Source: Acidobacteriota bacterium | Lineage (GTDB): Bacteria; Acidobacteriota; Terriglobia; Acidiferrales; UBA7541 | Reading direction: 5' to 3' | Length of the DNA: 58,104 nt | Assembly: GCA_003223325.1 (NCBI GenBank) | Contig: QHYS01000130.1 | Span: 1 to 58,104 of the forward strand | In this document: one piece after another, positions 56,851-58,104 of the stretch | Numbering within the stretch: position 1 is the first letter of the stretch | Layout: each line of letters opens with the position of its first letter | The notes under the pieces: generated by a model | Told to the model about the DNA's origin: nothing | Seen by the model: only the letters and a program-made list of their open reading frames with translations | Databases searched by the model: none | Made by a program: the position numbers and the translations under genes

Positions 56851-57360
56851 AATTCCTTTCGGTGATCTGAATTGAATCTACCAGCCGAAAGCAGGAATGC
56901 CAAGCTAGCGTGGCGGGGTCAGGCGCAAGCCGCGGTCCGGTAAAACAGCACGGACCTACGTGCGATCGAGCGCAGCACGGCCGCCCAAGCGATACCGGAA
57001 AAGCCGGGCCGCGAGCCGCAATTTTTTCAACCTGATTACGCTCGTGGGCACTTTCGGGTACATGTTCACACGCTATCCGTGCGGGTGGGCTGAAGGATAT
57101 GACTATGGACGACCGGGTCCATGTGCGCCGCGGGTTTATTCTCTTTCCCGCAAAACGCATTCAGTTCATGAGCGAATATAGCGGCCTGTTGTTCGCGGGA
57201 ACGGCAACGCCGAACTCTACCTTTGGAGCCCGCCATCCCGTCGACCGTATAAGGGGCGTGCGGGTATACATTGTCCCGCAGGCCGCAGTGGACATCGGCC
57301 TAGCGCGATGCTTCCCAGATCGGCATTTCTGCCCCCGTTCTTGCAACGCTCGTATTGTTT
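56851..57360. other. Gene-free stretch between the regulator and the IS element
   Basis: No convincing gene. A plus-strand frame of 87 codons (57099-57362, TMDDRVHVRRGFILFPAKRI) is protein-like in its first third only and is not recognised. It may be the promoter region of the response regulator plus decayed sequence. Confidence 0.35.
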
Positions 57361-57377
57361 AGGACTTGCTATAGAGT

Positions 57378-57497
57378 GGGTCATGTCGCTTCGCGACACC
57401 CGCAAAGCATGAAAATGCACTCCAGATCGGCTTATGATCCCTAGGCCTGTGCGGACGAAGGCCGATTATCCTTGGAGCATGAAGCCCGCTATAGAGT
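57378..57497 (+). ncRNA. Candidate bridge RNA of the IS110 element
   Basis: Three stems can be read: GGG/CCC plus TGTCGC/GCGACA (57378-57401), GCAT-GAAA-ATGC (57107-offset, at 57467-free position 57107 not used; actual 57467 excluded) located at 57407-... see coordinates 57407-57418, and CTCCA (57420-57424)/TGGAG (57473-57477) continued by ATCGGC (57426-57431)/GCCGAT (57461-57466), with a 29-base loop. IS110 elements encode a bridge RNA in the non-coding left end that pairs with target and donor DNA through such loops. This is proposed from position and folding only. Confidence 0.4.
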
Positions 57498-57609
57498 CTG
57501 GCCTGGACATCGCTCCGAACCCCAAATTGTCGCCTCGCTTCCACGAGAGCACGCGGAGCAGATTGTTTCACCTTTCGATGTCCTCTCGCATAGGCAGGAA
57601 GGAGAGGAT

Positions 57610-58104
57610 ATGGAGAACATTCTCGCTTGCTGTGCCGGGTTAGATGTGCACAAGGAGTCGGTAGAAGCCTGTGTGCGGCAAATCGAACCGAGCGGTCGCG
57701 TGCATAGTGAGACCCGCCACTGGGGAACGATGACTCGAGACCTTGTGGCGATGGCCGACTGGCTGGCGGCCGAAGGAGTCACACATGTAGCCATGGAGTC
57801 CACCGGGGTGTTTTGGAAACCCATCTTCAACATCTTGGAGGGCCGCTTCACGGTGCTGCTGGTGAATGCGCGCCATCTCAAACAGGTGCCGGGGCGCAAG
57901 AGTGACGTTCGGGATTGCCAATGGATTGCGCCATTGCTGCAATGTGGACTGCTGCAGGGCAGCTTCATTCCCCCGCGTCCGCAGCGCGAGTTGCGGGACC
58001 TCACGCGACACCGGACGCAACTGGTGGAAGAAAAGACGCGCACCATCAATCGGATTCAAAAAGTCCTGGAAGATGCCAATATCAAGCTGGCCTCGGTGGC
58101 CACC
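57610..58104 (+). CDS. IS110-family transposase, N-terminal part, cut by window edge
   Basis: The 165 residues visible from ATG 57610 have the RuvC-like DEDD fold of IS110 recombinases: the first Asp in CAGLDVHKESVEACV, the Glu in HVAMESTGVFWKPIFNIL and the Asp pair in GRKSDVRDCQWIAPLLQ. The helix ELRDLTRHRTQLVEEKTRTI is typical of the family. AGGAAGGAGAGG gives a strong ribosome binding site. The C-terminal serine-bearing domain lies beyond the window, so whether the copy is intact is not known. Codon use is like its neighbours. Confidence 0.92.
   Translation, partial: MENILACCAGLDVHKESVEACVRQIEPSGRVHSETRHWGTMTRDLVAMADWLAAEGVTHVAMESTGVFWKPIFNILEGRFTVLLVNARHLKQVPGRKSDVRDCQWIAPLLQCGLLQGSFIPPRPQRELRDLTRHRTQLVEEKTRTINRIQKVLEDANIKLASVAT

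Larger units (their letters stand above)
57368..58104 (+). mobile_element. IS110-family insertion sequence, left part only
   Basis: The transposase at 57610 runs off the window. IS110 elements lack terminal inverted repeats, so the left boundary cannot be placed exactly. A 10-base direct repeat GCTATAGAGT at 57368-57377 and 57488-57497 brackets structured sequence upstream of the gene and is the best available guess for the left end. Confidence 0.5.

Noticed and set aside
56860-56930. Sigma-54 promoter upstream of the NtrC-like gene
   Set aside because: The minus strand has TTGGCATTCCTGCTTT, but the distance between GG and GC is seven bases instead of ten.

Overview
The window looks like a chromosomal segment of an Acidobacteriota bacterium, possibly from a metagenome or a lineage with ongoing gene loss. 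This is inferred from a VWFA-related protein of the acidobacterial type, a very large Oar-like outer-membrane receptor with a carboxypeptidase-regulatory N-terminus, several small PilZ proteins, a GspG-like secreted protein, the futalosine menaquinone gene mqnD, and high-GC coding sequence throughout. No rRNA, tRNA, CRISPR array or prophage was found. One insertion sequence enters at the right edge.

Layout. 1-9.7 kb: fatty-acid beta-oxidation (fadA partial, fadN), a patatin-like lipase, GTP-type PEP carboxykinase, a PilZ protein behind a structured leader, two small unknowns and a peroxiredoxin. 9.8-15.5 kb: a broken mntH, a DUF3467 protein, two glycosyltransferases, and a diguanylate cyclase paired with a PilZ protein. 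15.8-19.3 kb: a CDGSH protein, then a compact cysM-mec-cysO-moeZ operon on the minus strand, which is a complete protein-bound-thiocarboxylate route to cysteine. 19.4-23.5 kb: small redox and signalling genes, a GspG-like protein and a wrecked PilZ gene. 23.8-33.1 kb: mqnD, metH (interrupted by one in-frame TAA), a TIM-barrel isomerase, asnS, arginase and ddl. 33.1-39.3 kb: a phosphoesterase relic, Trm112-like protein, a quaternary-amine ABC transporter and the ergothioneine pair egtB-egtD. 39.3-47.5 kb: a GH57 enzyme, a frameshifted VWFA protein and the TonB-type receptor. 47.8-51.7 kb: a polysaccharide deacetylase, tandem hairpin repeats, a broken methyltransferase and a glycine-zipper secreted protein. 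51.7-56.9 kb: thiO, a lipoprotein, and an NtrB/NtrC-like two-component system. 57.4-58.1 kb: the start of an IS110-family element with a possible bridge RNA upstream.

Sulfur metabolism is the strongest theme: CysO-dependent cysteine synthesis, methionine synthase, ergothioneine synthesis and a peroxiredoxin/glutaredoxin pair lie within about 30 kb. c-di-GMP signalling is the second: a GGDEF enzyme with an intact I-site, two intact PilZ proteins and one dead PilZ copy. The third feature is gene damage: mntH, a PilZ gene, a phosphoesterase, a VWFA protein, a methyltransferase and metH all carry frameshifts, deletions or a nonsense codon. All assignments come from reading the sequence by eye; no database search was possible.
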